From Enoplosus armatus (taxonomy: Eukaryota > Chordata > Actinopteri > Centrarchiformes > Enoplosidae), in the NCBI RefSeq assembly GCF_043641665.1, contig NC_092198.1, forward strand, positions 14,935,001-14,999,000: a DNA stretch of 64,000 nt, written 5' to 3'. Under the pieces are notes generated by a model. The model was not told the DNA's origin and made no database searches. It saw only the letters and a list, made by a program, of their open reading frames with translations. This document shows positions 1 through 27,564 of the stretch, in pieces. The number at the start of each line of letters is the position of its first letter. Position 1 is the first letter of the stretch. A program made the position numbers and the translations under genes.

Positions 1-15634
<15,634 letters not shown>

Positions 15635-15748
15635 AACCACTGTGTGTCTCTGTACTGACTGTGTATACACTTTGTCTCCCACAGGAGCTACTCTATGTCT
15701 TACTGATGTTGCACTTAACTGTTTGCTTTTTCTTCTGGGGCTGTAAAA

Positions 15749-15754
15749 AATAAA
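15749..15754 (+). other. Poly(A) signal of otof last exon 3
   Basis: AATAAA 115 bp after the TAA stop of the third last exon. Confidence 0.6.
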
Positions 15755-15783
15755 AACTCCAAACCACAACATTTAATAGATGC

Positions 15784-15789
15784 TTTATT
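15784..15789 (-). other. Poly(A) signal of drc1
   Basis: TTTATT on the plus strand reads AATAAA on the drc1 strand, about 350 nt past its stop. It would place drc1 cleavage near 15,760-15,775, on top of the otof 3' end. Confidence 0.55.
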
Positions 15790-16138
15790 TTACAATGAAT
15801 AAATCATTTTACAAATACCCTGATGATTCCACAAACACATGCTGTCCCAGTTCTGCTGATTCCAAGTTGTGTATGGATTTTGGTTTCTCCAGCTCTGTGT
15901 CGACCTATCGGAGAATCAAAGATGTCAGATGGATGATGTTAGAGAAGAAGTACATTCACTTCTGCCCTATCAGATTTATAGATTCACATGATTATATGAA
16001 TACACTAGAGCCGCCACTAACTAACTTTTAATTATTGTTTAATCTGCCGATTATTTTCTGGATTAACTGACTAATCTTTTGGTCTATAAAATGTCAGACA
16101 ATAGTGAAAGATGTACAGCACACCTTGAGTTGACATCT

Positions 16139-18442
16139 TCAAATAGCTTTTTTTGAGTTGAGGGTCTGTTGCAGCAGCATCTTCAGCTCTGCGTTCTGCT
16201 GCTTCAGACTCTGAGTCTCAGGGACGAGCTCCCGGATCTCTGTCAGGACCGCACTGGGAACACAGAAGAAGAAAGAAATAAACACTAAATTGACAGAGTA
16301 CAGAGGGATGTTTGCTTTCTGTGTGGTTGTTACTCACTGGTGCTGCTTTAGTTTTTTCTCCGCTGCGTCCCAGAGTTTCAGTCTGTCATCAGAGATTATA
16401 TTGCCCATACTCTCCCAGTAGGCTTTATCCTCTGAAGCATCCCGGGCTTTTACATGCTGAACGTTGATATGTTGACGGGCTGAGCTCTCCCTTAGAAAGA
16501 CGGAACACATCATCATCACATATTCAAAGAGAAAGACTACCTTAACTATTTTATCACACGATTTCATGGTCAAATCACACAAGACAGTCTAATTATACTA
16601 CTCTCTTTGTTGGCATGGAGGTATGTACATAATGGTCTACTAAATAAGTGGTCTGAAGGTCCCATATTGTAGAAAGTGAGATTTCCATGTCTTGCTTGAT
16701 TATAAAGCAGGTCTAGGGCACACAGCCCGTATTAAGAATCTGTGCCTTTAAACGAGCCGTCAGGACTTCCGTCAGGTTGTGTTGTCACTGCACTCAGCCA
16801 CACCTCCAGCAGGTCATTTGCTCCAATCACAGCACCACCCACCAAGTACAGGGATGCTCATCCACCCGCTCAGTCTGTCGGAGTTATTGGAGCGCTCTGC
16901 TCAGGACTACTCCTCAAGTTTTTGGAGGTTGTTCAGTTTGTCTAAAACGGCTCGTTTCAGACAGACGGTGAACTGAGGGGCTGCATGAAGGGCCAGTGTA
17001 AGAGAAATAAGGGCTTTTTTCTGAACTGTGAATCATGCAAAGCTACTCCAATAAAAATATAGAGTTGAAATGAACATAATATGGAACCTTTAAAGGGTTG
17101 GTTGTTTCGGTAAATGTGGTCTTACCTGGACCTCGTGAGCTGATCGAGGAAACTTCTTAGAGCAGGCACAACAAGGTTGCGATCAATGAGTTCAGAGGTC
17201 AGATGAGTCGTAGAGTCACTGGATTCACCCGACTCAACACAAACATCCTGCAGGCACACAAAACACTGAAATAGTAACTGTCTAGTTACAGTCATCTTAT
17301 TGTCAATGGTGATATTTTAGACAAGCTGATGTCCAAATGGAAACTGTCTTTGATGAGGCGTCCATACATCCACTGCACTCCTCATCTCTTTCCCTCCTCA
17401 CCTCAGTCAGCTCTCTCTGCTGATGTTTGTACTTCAATAAGAAATTAGCCAACTTGGGCACGTCCTCCTCTCCGATGCCAAAAGTCTGGAAGAGAAGACA
17501 ACATGTGTGGTTGTTCAGCATTCGCTCCACACAGTCCAACAACACACTAATATTACACTACATGAACTCACACAGAGGAGAGAGCCCAGCTTCACAACAG
17601 TCTGTTTTTCCTTCTCCAGGGGAACCAGCAGGTTCAGGAGTTTATCCTCCAGCAGGAAGCCCTGAGACAGGAGGACGGGGGAACTTTAGGTTGAAAAATC
17701 ATGCTTGTCACATAATTTCATAGTGCCGCTGTGTGACCAACACTCAATAACTTCACACCATAACATTTGCATTTTGACAAAGAAAAGCTTCATTGCACAG
17801 ATTAAACTCATTTACTGCACACACACACATATATATGTAACACTTTCACAAACCACTCCAGCCGGCCAATTAACCTACAGCTCATTTACAAGCTTCACAG
17901 CAGCTAGAAAAAGCTAAAAAACCTATCCTTTAATCGTTCAAACTTTTAGGAAATATACTTATTTGCTTTCTTGTTGAGAGTGAGATGAGAAGTCTGTATA
18001 CTAAATTTGAAGCTGAAAAAGTTAGCTTAGCTTAGCTAAGCCTGACTCTCCTGGCTAGCCTGGCTCTGTCCAAAGGTAACAAAATCCACCAACCAGCATC
18101 TCTAAAGCTCGATAACTAACATTTAATTCAATTTTTTATTCAATTCAATTCAATTTTATTTATATAGCGCCAAATCACAACAAAGTCATCTCAAGACACT
18201 TTACAAAATAGAGCAGGTCTAGACCGACTCTTTATGATGTTATTACAGAGACCCAACAGTTCCCACCATGAGCAAGCACTTTGGCGACAGTGGCAAGGAA
18301 AAACTTCCTTTTAAGAGGCAGAAACCTCGAGCAGAACCAGACTCTAGGTGGGCAGTCATCTGCTTTGACCGGTTGGGTTTGAGAGAGAGGGGGGGGAGAG
18401 ACAGACAGACAGAAAGAGAGAGAGAGATAGACGTAGAGACAC

Positions 18443-18479
<37 letters not shown>

Positions 18480-21400
18480 GGCAGAGATGTATGGCAGCAC
18501 TAGCAGTAGAAATAGCAGCTATAGTTATAATAATACTGGAAATATGACTGATAATAGTAGTTACAGCCGTAATACTAGCTGAGATTAATAATAGCAGCTT
18601 TAATAGTAACAGAACTACGACTAAACATAATAACTGTAGTGTTTACATGTCGTTTCTTTAATCGGTACACCAATCGAAGTGTAAAACAACAGGTTGTTAT
18701 GGGGGTTATGTGCAAGACTTTTTCTTGGCCAGGAGCAGTGACTTCCTGGTGTCATCACTGTGACCAGCAGTGATGTCAGATTATTCATGACATGAGATTA
18801 GTGTTGATATTTTCATCCAGCTCTCAGGAAAGAGAATGAATATACAAATAAAAATAATTTTTGTGATTGTCAAAAGAAATTGTGTCAAATTCTTGTCCTC
18901 GTACTGTAATAAACATGAATCTTGAACTTGTTTCTCACCGCCTCATCACACAGCAGCTCCATCACTTTCTTCAGTGTCTCCAACTTCCCCTCTTCCACCT
19001 CTACACCGCTCTTACTCTGCACCGCTGTCTCTTCCTTGTTCATTTCCATGTCCGTGCTCTCAGTGTCAGTCTCCAGCCTAGGCCCCACTGAGGCGTCCGT
19101 CACCCTCTCACTACACTGTAAAGCCTGCTCTGCCTGTTTCTGAGGCTGGATGGGACCAGAGCGCTCCATGAAGGCCATAGAAGGTCGCTTCCAGGGTACA
19201 CCAAGGTGCCTACAGATCTCCGAGTCAATGAACAAAGCCCTCTCCACTAGTTGCTTCAACTCCTCTTCCATCATTAGCCACATCTCCTCAAATCTCCTGG
19301 AATCAGCGACTGCAAAGTGCCTGCATGTAATGAAGAGGGGTGGAGGAGTAAAGAAAAGAGAAGAAAAGAGAGGTAAGGAATCGTACAATATGTCAGTGTT
19401 ACTCTAAAGTGATAATTATGACTCACTTGATTTTCTTCTGCATGCGTTCATATTGCTGGATGCTGCGTTTGTAGTCCTCAGACAAATGCTGGCTCCTCTT
19501 TTTAAACTGTTTCTCCTGATTGGTACACTCAGTCTTCAGGTCACTAATCTCTGTCTGTAGACTGAAACAAAACGCCATCCCGAGAAATATGGAGTGAATT
19601 AAAAATAACCATTATAGTGTGTGTTTGTGTGTGTGTGAGAGAGAAATCTGTACTACCTGACAGTCCTTTTTTTCATACAGCTCAGGCTGGCTTTACGTCT
19701 TTCTATCTCAGCGATCTGCTTTGTTTTCTTACACTTCTCATCCTTTCTCTGTTGAAGCTCTCTCTCCAGAACCTGCAGAGGCAAGAGTGGGATTCAGGGC
19801 CTCAACACTGATAATTACCACCACTATCTACCAGTGGTGGAAAGTAACTAAGTACATTTACTCAAGTTATGTACTTAAATACAATTTTGTGTTTGAATTT
19901 TGAGTACTTCTATTTTCTGCTACTTGTGCTCCTCTCCAGCTCAGAGGCAAACAGGGTACTTTTTACTCCACTGCATTTATTTGATAACTTTAGTTACTTG
20001 TTACTTTGCAAATACAGATAATACAAAATATACACTGAATTGAAATAAATCAATTAAATTAAATCAAATACATTTAATCTAATTAAATCCAATGAATTTC
20101 ATTTAAAGAAATCAATTGATTTAAATTGAATGAACTCAAATAGATTAAATTACAGTAACTCTAGTACTGTACTTACCGGTAATACAAACTATAGTCTACA
20201 AATAAATTATGATGTATTATCATAGATTAAGATGAGACTTTATTGATCCGCAGGGGGGAATTCACAAGCTACCAAGCAGTATATTAAGTAATTAAAATGA
20301 TCTCTGCCTTTACCAGCTGCAACATTAATCAATAATGATAATCAAATAATATAATTTACATTATTCTGAAATGGGCCATTCTTCATAATGAGTACTTTTA
20401 CTTTGGGTACTGTAAGTATAGTTCGATGCTAATACTTTTGTACTGTCATGTAAATAAAATTTTCAATGCAGGACTTTTACTTGTAACAGAGTATTGTTAC
20501 ACTGTAGTGTTGCTACTTTTACTTAAAAGATCGGAGTACTTCTTCCACTACTGCTACCTACTATATTATGGGTTTCTGGGGCTTTTCTCTAATATTCCAA
20601 TTTAAATTAACATCCAAGGAAATCCTTGGTTTATCAGGGGCACTTTTTTATCATATTGCACAAAAGCTTAATTCAACGGATAAGCTATTGAGGTGCATCT
20701 TGATATTTGTGCAAACCTGAAATTTTGCATTCTCTTCCATCTGGGTGACGCTGTGCTTCTCTGTAGTCTCCAACATCAGATTGCACATTGCCGCTTCACT
20801 CTCCTCCATTTTCTTCTTCCACTGCATCAGCCTCTCCAGCTAGAAACAGATTAGATATCATTAGATACAGAGTTGATATATGTAAGATATAAGTGATATG
20901 AATTTCAGTTATCCTGACCTGTTTGTCGCAAAGTTTCTTCATGCGTTGTGCCCATTCGGTCTTGTCTTTGGTAAGTAAGACTTCACATTGCTGCAGATAA
21001 ATTCTCTACCAACAACCATTAGTAAGAATGACAACAATGGCATAAACAACACTAAAAGTCTACATGCACGCTAGTGGCTCTGTGAGGCTGCGCTTATGAA
21101 CAGCTGTGTTTCGAGCTAAATCCTGAATTCAGCATGCTAACATTTGCTAATTAGCACTAAACACAAAGTACAGATGAGGCTGATTTTTGGTCATCATTTG
21201 GTCACACAAAGTGTTGGACAAATTAAAACAAGAAACAACAAATTTGACCTGTTGGTGGCGCTAGATGAAATGTCAGGGGCTCACCAAAGTCATTACCCCC
21301 ATCCTCTGGGGTCCATGAATGTCTGTACATACATTTTATGCCAATCCATCCAATAGTTTTTGAGATATTTCAGTTTTGAACAAAGTGACGGACTGACCAA

Positions 21401-21790
21401 CTAACAGACGTTTGCCATCCACAGAGCCACGCTGCTAGCCAGAAGGTTAAGACAATCATGTGAATTCAACCAAGACAATTAATTAATTCCCTGTTGATTC
21501 CCCTTGAAGATTCAGATAGACTCTACATATTATTTCAAGCTGCATCTTGACCCAGATCTGGTCTTGCTGTACCTCAATCTGGGCCAGCTCCTCCCTGTAG
21601 GCCTCTATCAGGGTTTTGATCGGGTCCTCCATCCTCTGCTTGATTAGGTCCAGCTCCTCTGCTTGCTGCCTCAAGTCCTTAACAATGCGATCATCTCTAA
21701 CCTTCAGCTCCTGTTCAGACAAAATACGGGTTATCAAATGAGTGGACAAGGCCCTTGGAAGACAATTGCAAACACCAAAGTGCACATTTT

Positions 21791-21835
<45 letters not shown>

Positions 21836-23430
21836 TTACCTGTTGCAGGTCATTAATGCGTTTTCTCTTGTCTTTTATGATAGCAGCACATAATTGCCTC
21901 TGGCTTTTTAGTTCCTCCTGCAACTCCTGAGATGTCGCCCACCTTGCAGCGACCTCCTCAAATTTTTCATAGAGGGATTTTTCATCAGTCTCCAGCTGCT
22001 CCAATCTGGACCAAGAAGGACAAACATGGGGGCAAACAGGACGGAAGAAGGAAAAAAAGTAAGTAGAATTTCCCCCTAGGTTCTTTAAGTATATAATCTA
22101 TGTGTTAGGGGTGTTGTTTAGAACAAAGGTAAGGTAGTGGTAAAAGAGATAATCATGAATTTTTTTAAATTACGTAAGTCTGCAAGCTTCCTCCGACTCT
22201 CTCCTTCGTATCAACTCTCTGGCGTCAGCTGCAGTCAGGATGTTGGTCACTGATGTAGGCAAATCTCTCTGGAGGCTGACGATCCTCTGAAGAGTGATCA
22301 GCTAGCATAAAAGCGGACAGTTTCTATTCATGTTGAGTTAAGTTACATTTTATCCACATTTGAGTGCAAGTCAGGAAATTGCGCTCAAGTAAAATAGCAG
22401 CTTACTGTAATAACAATAATATAAGCAGTAGCTATTTTTGATTGATACAACACATTAACTACTGCCCATTTTTTGGTGGTCACGGAATGTCATACGTTTA
22501 TGTCATAAACAATCCTATGTTTATTTCATGATATTATTAAAGAAACTACAGAGCTCTCAGAACAGCATAGTTTTGTTGGGTTTGAACCCAAGGTACTTTG
22601 CACATTAAAATGATAAGTAACCACACAATTTTAAAAGGTAAATAATGACTTATGGGGAACATGGATGTGTAACGCGCACGTAACTGTTTGCAATTTATGT
22701 TTTGGATATCTGATTTATAGTGAGTTTAATGATGACATAGTTATTTATTGTGTTGCTTTGTTGGTAGTATGATGTTGCCTTGCCACCTGAACTCCTGTAT
22801 AAAGACCACAGTGGAAATATGACATTGTCCTCCTTGTAATGTAAAATAAATAAATGAATTTAAATAATGTAAAACTAAAATGAAAACTTGAGATGAATCA
22901 TTTCAGATTACTGTCCATCCCTGGGAAACAATTGAAAATGTGACTTTTGATTAATGCAATTAGATTGAAAGCGGAATGGACACAGGAAGGATTTGGAAAC
23001 TAAACAAACCTTGTCACTTTCCTCCTCCTCCTCCTCCTCTTGAGGCTGCCGCTCCCAGGGCTCCTCCTTGAGCTCCACACTGGGGTCTTCCTCGACCTCC
23101 TGAGTGGAGAGCCTAAACGTGCGCAGTACGTTTAAAAATAAGCACAATAAACAGATGAAAAACGCACTGGTTGGATTTTATTAACCCCAAATACAAAGTT
23201 CTTGCAGTCCATGCAGCATGAAAAATATGTTTTAATGTTTAACGTCAGCTACTTTTACTCGTCGTTAAGGATCCTAAGCAAAGTGTTAACAGTATTTAAC
23301 GTTAGCTAACGTTAGAGTAACGTTAAGCTGGCAAGCAGAGTTGACGTAGTTACCCGTTCTTAGCTTCCTGATTTTGGGACAACACAGAGGGTTCAGACGC
23401 CTCTTCTGGATCCTTATCAACATCTGCCAT
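16139..23430 (-). CDS. drc1: Dynein regulatory complex subunit 1 (DRC1/CCDC164)
   Basis: Scaffold of the nexin-dynein regulatory complex in motile cilia and sperm tails. Fifteen coding exons, high to low: 23354-23430, 23010-23112, 22174-22301, 21840-22005, 21573-21710, 20919-20990, 20717-20839, 19657-19772, 19427-19561, 18939-19320, 17572-17661, 17402-17485, 17126-17247, 16338-16490, 16139-16253. They total 2004 nt (667 residues; human about 740) with every phase closing. The protein starts MADVDKDPEEASEP, has a Glu-rich N-terminus, long coiled coils (LEQLETDEKSLYEKFEE; LRQQAEELDLIKQRM), the HLGVPW and GPI motifs in the large exon, and a C-terminal block (GFLLEDKLLNLLVPLEKE; NAELKMLLQQTLNSK) that matches human DRC1. 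It is convergent with otof. The short N-terminal exons are the least certain. Confidence 0.93.
16656..17093. mobile_element. MITE in drc1 intron (AAGGTCCCATATT ends)
   Basis: The left end AAGGTCCCATATTGTAGAA and the right end, complement of AACATAATATGGAACCTTT, form an imperfect inverted repeat around a 440-bp non-coding segment. I recall this family as common in fish introns. Confidence 0.6.
17935..18125. repeat. Dispersed teleost repeat
   Basis: Contains TTAGCTTAGCTTAGC, GCTAGCCTGGCTCTGTCC and AAAGGTAACAAAATCC, which I recall as a very common interspersed sequence of fish genomes. Class not determined; lies in a drc1 intron. Confidence 0.5.
18131..18500. repeat. Teleost interspersed repeat plus ACAG microsatellite
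   Basis: (CAATT)n, then TTTATTTATATAGCGCCAAA and a segment ending in GACCGGTTGGGTTTGAGAGA, followed by (GA)n and (ACAG)n up to about 18,484. I recall this from many fish genomes, possibly as the 3' tail of a non-LTR retrotransposon. Its open frame (18,268-18,582) is carried by the repeat and is not a gene. Confidence 0.55.
19832..20553 (+). mobile_element. Non-autonomous hAT element with 8-bp target duplication
   Basis: The left end CAGTGGTGGAAAGTAACTAA and the right end (complement CAGTAGTGGAAGAAGTAC) are inverted repeats. Flanks CTATCTAC (19824-19831) and CTACCTAC (20554-20561) agree at 7 of 8 bases, as expected for hAT insertion. 722 bp, AT-rich, with no transposase frame. It is in the drc1 intron between exons 7 and 8. 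Related copies occur at 27.6-28.7, 29.3-29.7, 37.1-37.8, 39.6-40.5 and 47.7-48.4 kb. Confidence 0.75.
21058..21450. repeat. Dispersed teleost repeat
   Basis: CATGAATGTCTGTACA, CAATCCATCCAATAGTTTTT, GAGATATTTCAGT and CAGAGCCACGCTGCTAGC make a recognisable high-copy fish repeat in a drc1 intron. Class not determined. Confidence 0.5.
21787..21836. repeat. (GATA)n microsatellite beside a drc1 donor
   Basis: About 12 GATA units end 3 bp from the exon 4 donor (GT at 21838-21839 on the minus strand), filling over a third of a 129-bp intron. Confidence 0.85.
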
Positions 23431-23514
23431 ATTAAATGTATGTTGTGTGAAAAGTAGCGATGAAGGTAGCAAAAGGTAGCAGGTCTCTTCCGCCGTTGGT
23501 AAACTGTTTGGTAA

Positions 23515-23528
23515 GTTGCTATGGCGAC
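23515..23528 (-). promoter_or_regulatory. RFX X-box in the drc1 promoter
   Basis: On the drc1 strand the sequence reads GTCGCCATAGCAAC, which fits the X-box consensus GTNRCC-N2-RGYAAC at every fixed position. It lies 85-98 bp upstream of the drc1 ATG. RFX factors bind such sites in promoters of ciliary genes, so motif and gene function agree. Confidence 0.75.
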
Positions 23529-23589
23529 AGAGCCACCAGAGCGCTGCCTTCAGGTGCCCCTCGTAAGCTCGACACTTCAGGGTCATGAC

Positions 23590-26500
23590 AGTAAAAAGTG
23601 CTGGTCTGGGATCATTGCCATGTCATACACGGATTGTTGTTGCCATCTAGTGGCAGCATCCTGATTTCAAACTTCTGAGTTGTTATTAGAAGTTCTACAC
23701 TTGTTTGAGACTGTCTGTACAGCACCAATCTTCTTTCTCCAAAAATACCTTTTTTCTGCTGCTTTGCATTCCACGCTTGACACATATTGGCAAGGCTCTA
23801 TGATGGCCATTAAGGCATTTAAGGCAAAAAATAAAATCGACACCTCCTTTTTACAGGAGAGATATTAGAAGACAACCTGAACTATAAATACAGTTGATCA
23901 GGTGGATGGACAAAATTATGTTAACATCAAATGGAAAATAACTTGAAGTAACTTTATCACAGTTATAAAACTGTACTACTAAAGTGTTTCATATTAGGTT
24001 GAATGCCACTTAACAGCAATTGGCAGCCACAAATAAGGTCTGTTAGGCTTTTTTACGTGAGGTTTTTAAATCAACATGAGATAACATGAGCTAAATACCA
24101 AAATAAAAGTAACTGTCAAAACAATGCAAAAAAAAAATCATGATAACTTATCCCAAACACAGACAAACATGGATAAACAGAAACAGCAGTCAAAAGTCCA
24201 AACAAACAGGTACGCAATAGATGTGCATTGACTAGAATTGGTTATAAATAGTATTAATTTGCATGCAATAAAAATGTATCATTGAAGAGTAAATATTGCT
24301 ACATGTAAGGCCTTTTAATGCTCACAAAAAAATCAGGCAAAACAAAATGACATGTTTATGTACCTTTACTGTTATATTCAGAAGCTGGCTTTAGGTGGCG
24401 CTACTGTCTTGTGATCAAAATCCTACTCAGGTTCCCCAAACTAATATCCTTGAAATGTTTCGTTTTTGACAGGAAGCTTGTTTAAAGCACATGTGGATTT
24501 AGCAGCCATAGTTCTCTCTGTGTACTACTCAAAAACAGTAATCCAGTGACTCACATGCACAAAATCCAGTTCAAGCACACACACACACTCACACACACAC
24601 ACTCCACACAAAATGATAAATGTCTTCTCAAGCTGATGGCAAGATGGGCAATCTCTGGTTGTCCACACAAACAAACCCACACATGGGTCAGACGTCCCTG
24701 CCCTAAGGAGTGCCCCCCACATGTCCTGCCTGTTGGCAGCTCTCATGCTCGCCCTCACCCCCCGGGGGCACCTCGTCCTCGCCCCCCGGGGGCAGCTCGC
24801 CGCTCTTTTGGCCTCAAGTGTCCTCAGTTGCTGCTGAGCCACAATGGATGTAAGTCAGCCAGCAAAGGTTTCTGACATATGATCCAGCATCTGTGATGTC
24901 ACCAACAGCTGACTTGTCATAAGACCTTTGTGAAAGGGGTGAAGTAAGGGATGAATGAGGAGAAGGCCTTATTTTCAACAGACCCTTAGCTAGAACGCTG
25001 AGTGCTTTTGCATCAAGCTGCTGAGATTACAAACTGAATGACTGCCATTAGAGAGTGATTCTATAATCTATCATAATACCATAAGCTAGGGATTGACAGA
25101 CTTTGACCCCACTCGCAGGTGTATAATAAGCCCCATTCACTCTGCATATGCTCTGTGAGAGAGGGTGCATGTGTGTGTGTGTCTGCTAATTCCTACCCCC
25201 AGGGGCATATGTTTACTCCTTGTTCAACAAAGCATCATATTCATTGCTCAGGGGTTGAGAGGTGCATAATCTAAGCCTGACCTTCAGCCAGTTAACTAAC
25301 TGACAGCTTAGAGTGTTGGTGGTGGTGGTGGGGGTTGCATAACAACTTAAATCCTGACTAACAGCTTCTTAATATTGCCAGAACGAAGGAGACATTTGCT
25401 GCTTCAGAATATGGGGATGCACTGTACAGACTACAGATGGGTGGAGGATGATTGCAGAGGACGGCAGAGAATTCAAAGGCATTTAGTCTAGAGGAGTCTG
25501 TGACCTTGTCAAAGAACAAAACAGTCATTTCACAAGAATTAGATTTAATAAACGAAAACCGAAGGCCAGATTCAGAAACAACATGAAGAGCATCCCCCTA
25601 CTCTTCTATCAAATATGAAATGTACTGGCCTTGTGTCAAGGTAACAAAGAGAAGTATGTTTTTGCCATCTGCTGGAGCATCTCTTGCATACAGGCACACA
25701 GATTTTTTTCTCCAACGTTACCCTGTTACCTCTAAACCTTTAAATATAAGAGAGAATGAGGGGCACTGACAAACACAGATGCAGATATGCAGAGGAACAA
25801 AGAGGCTATTACAGGGGGAAAAAAAAAAATCTTTTCATATGCTGCCTGGATAATTGTTGTTGGAAATAAAATGATTTCAAGGTCTGTGCAGTGGAGGCCA
25901 CTTGCCAGTCTCTTAAAGTCTTCATTTCTCATCAGACAAGGTCTGAGGGAAAAGGTTTGTGTCATCATTTAGCCACTCACACATCAATAATCCTCCGTTC
26001 AGCTTCATGCTCCGACACTCCTGCTTTACTCCCTCCTCAGCTTTAAAGAAGTCAACTAACCGGTTCACGCATCACAAAAGCTGAGTGCTCAAGAGAGAAA
26101 TTAATGATTGCACAATTTTAAGGTCTAGATATCATTATGGCCACTTTTTCTGTCCATGAGTGTGTAAATATTTTTTTCATTTTGGTAAAAAATGTGTCAC
26201 ATAATTGATTATTTAGTCCCTCACACAGTGATTTCATCAAACAGGTGTTCATTCTGAAGAGGTTTTCAGATGGTGAATAACTTGTTACCTCTACCTTTCT
26301 TTCTAGCAATGAATTAATAAAAAGTTTCATTTATTAAAACTGCTTGAATCTAGTTTTGGAATAAAGCCGTTTTTTATAGCACCTGTCTTTTAGATACAAT
26401 TCAACATGCATTTTCTACAAAATTACAGTTATGACAGGTAGGTCAGTTAAGTCTCTGAGCACTGCTGATGTACTAAAGGTAATGGATTACTGCATTTAGG

Positions 26501-27564
26501 ACTGTGGCATAAAAATGAAGCTATTCAAGGCACTACTATGCTACAATATCTAAATTAAAGACACATTTCTGACCATTTTGAATGTAACTTAATGTGCAAT
26601 AACTGAGATTAACATTTATTTTGTAAGTGTGTAAAAGCTGTCCATTCTAGTGGTCAAAGTCATCTTACAATAACTGAGATTGTCACTGTTTTCTACAAAA
26701 CTTTTACCACAAGCGTCTGCACATTTTCTCCACATTAATCCAGCCGAGATCAGGGCATGAGTCGGTTTACAAAATCATATTAATTTCTTCCACATAAACT
26801 GTCACACTTACAGTAGAATTATTCTCAGAGTCATTTTTCCTTATCAAAGCTCTTTGTGAGTGGATTAGGTGTACAATAATTATGTGTGGCATTAAGCCAT
26901 GATTACTGGTGGATTGTGATTTTGCTGCACTGCAGTCAGTTCAATGACAATGAAATGAAATCAGCTGCCTCCGTCATTGCATTGTATCATAAACCGAGGC
27001 CCATATAAAATGGTAAATGTAGCTTTGTGGTGATTCAAGCGTGTAGACACTTGACACAACAGTTAAAATGAAAAATGTTCTTGCTTCTCTCTCTTTTACA
27101 CAGTGACAAGAAAAACTCCAAAACAGACCTTTAACAAAAGCCTCATCTGTCTCTCAAGGATGGAGTATGAGGGAGATCAAGAAATGAAGCCAGTTAACTC
27201 TCAAACATCACTAAAATACTGTCTTTCTGCCAACAGCTAAATATCATACGTCAAAATCCACAGCATGACTCACAATTACTCACTAAGCACTTTACAGCCC
27301 CCAACTGCTGAGCTGGAGCATCTGTTGGGGCCAAATGTGCAGATGTAAATGTGATCATTTGAACCAATACAATGATTTGAATGTGTTCATTTGTTTTATT
27401 GGAGTAAGTGCATTGATGCATATACGTGTGTGACAGCTGCCTCTCCATTCCTAGACCGTAAAAACTTTATCAACGCATGTTCAAGTGATATATTGACCCA
27501 AAGTAATTTCATCATGTGGGAAAACGTGACGTAAGGTTAAGATATGGAGCTGACAGCAGCTGAA
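23590..27564. other. Gene-poor interval between drc1 and ostm1
   Basis: AT-rich intergenic sequence with a CA-rich stretch at 24,575-24,605, a GC-rich patch at 24,700-24,840 carrying twice-repeated CACCCCCCGGGGGCA-like blocks, and a GGT tract at 25,317-25,332. I find no supported gene or tRNA on either strand. Confidence 0.5.

Noticed and set aside
18268..18582. 104-codon frame MSKHFGDSGKEKLPF...
   Set aside because: It is the translated part of a dispersed teleost repeat followed by an ACAG microsatellite, inside a drc1 intron.
22575..22605. GGGTTCAAACCC-like text reminiscent of a tRNA B-box
   Set aside because: No A-box, acceptor stem or cloverleaf around it; it is a short palindrome.
24525..24842. 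105-codon minus-strand frame with repeated CPRGARTRCPRGVRA
   Set aside because: Produced by a GC-rich direct repeat and a CA microsatellite; no splice signals or similarity.
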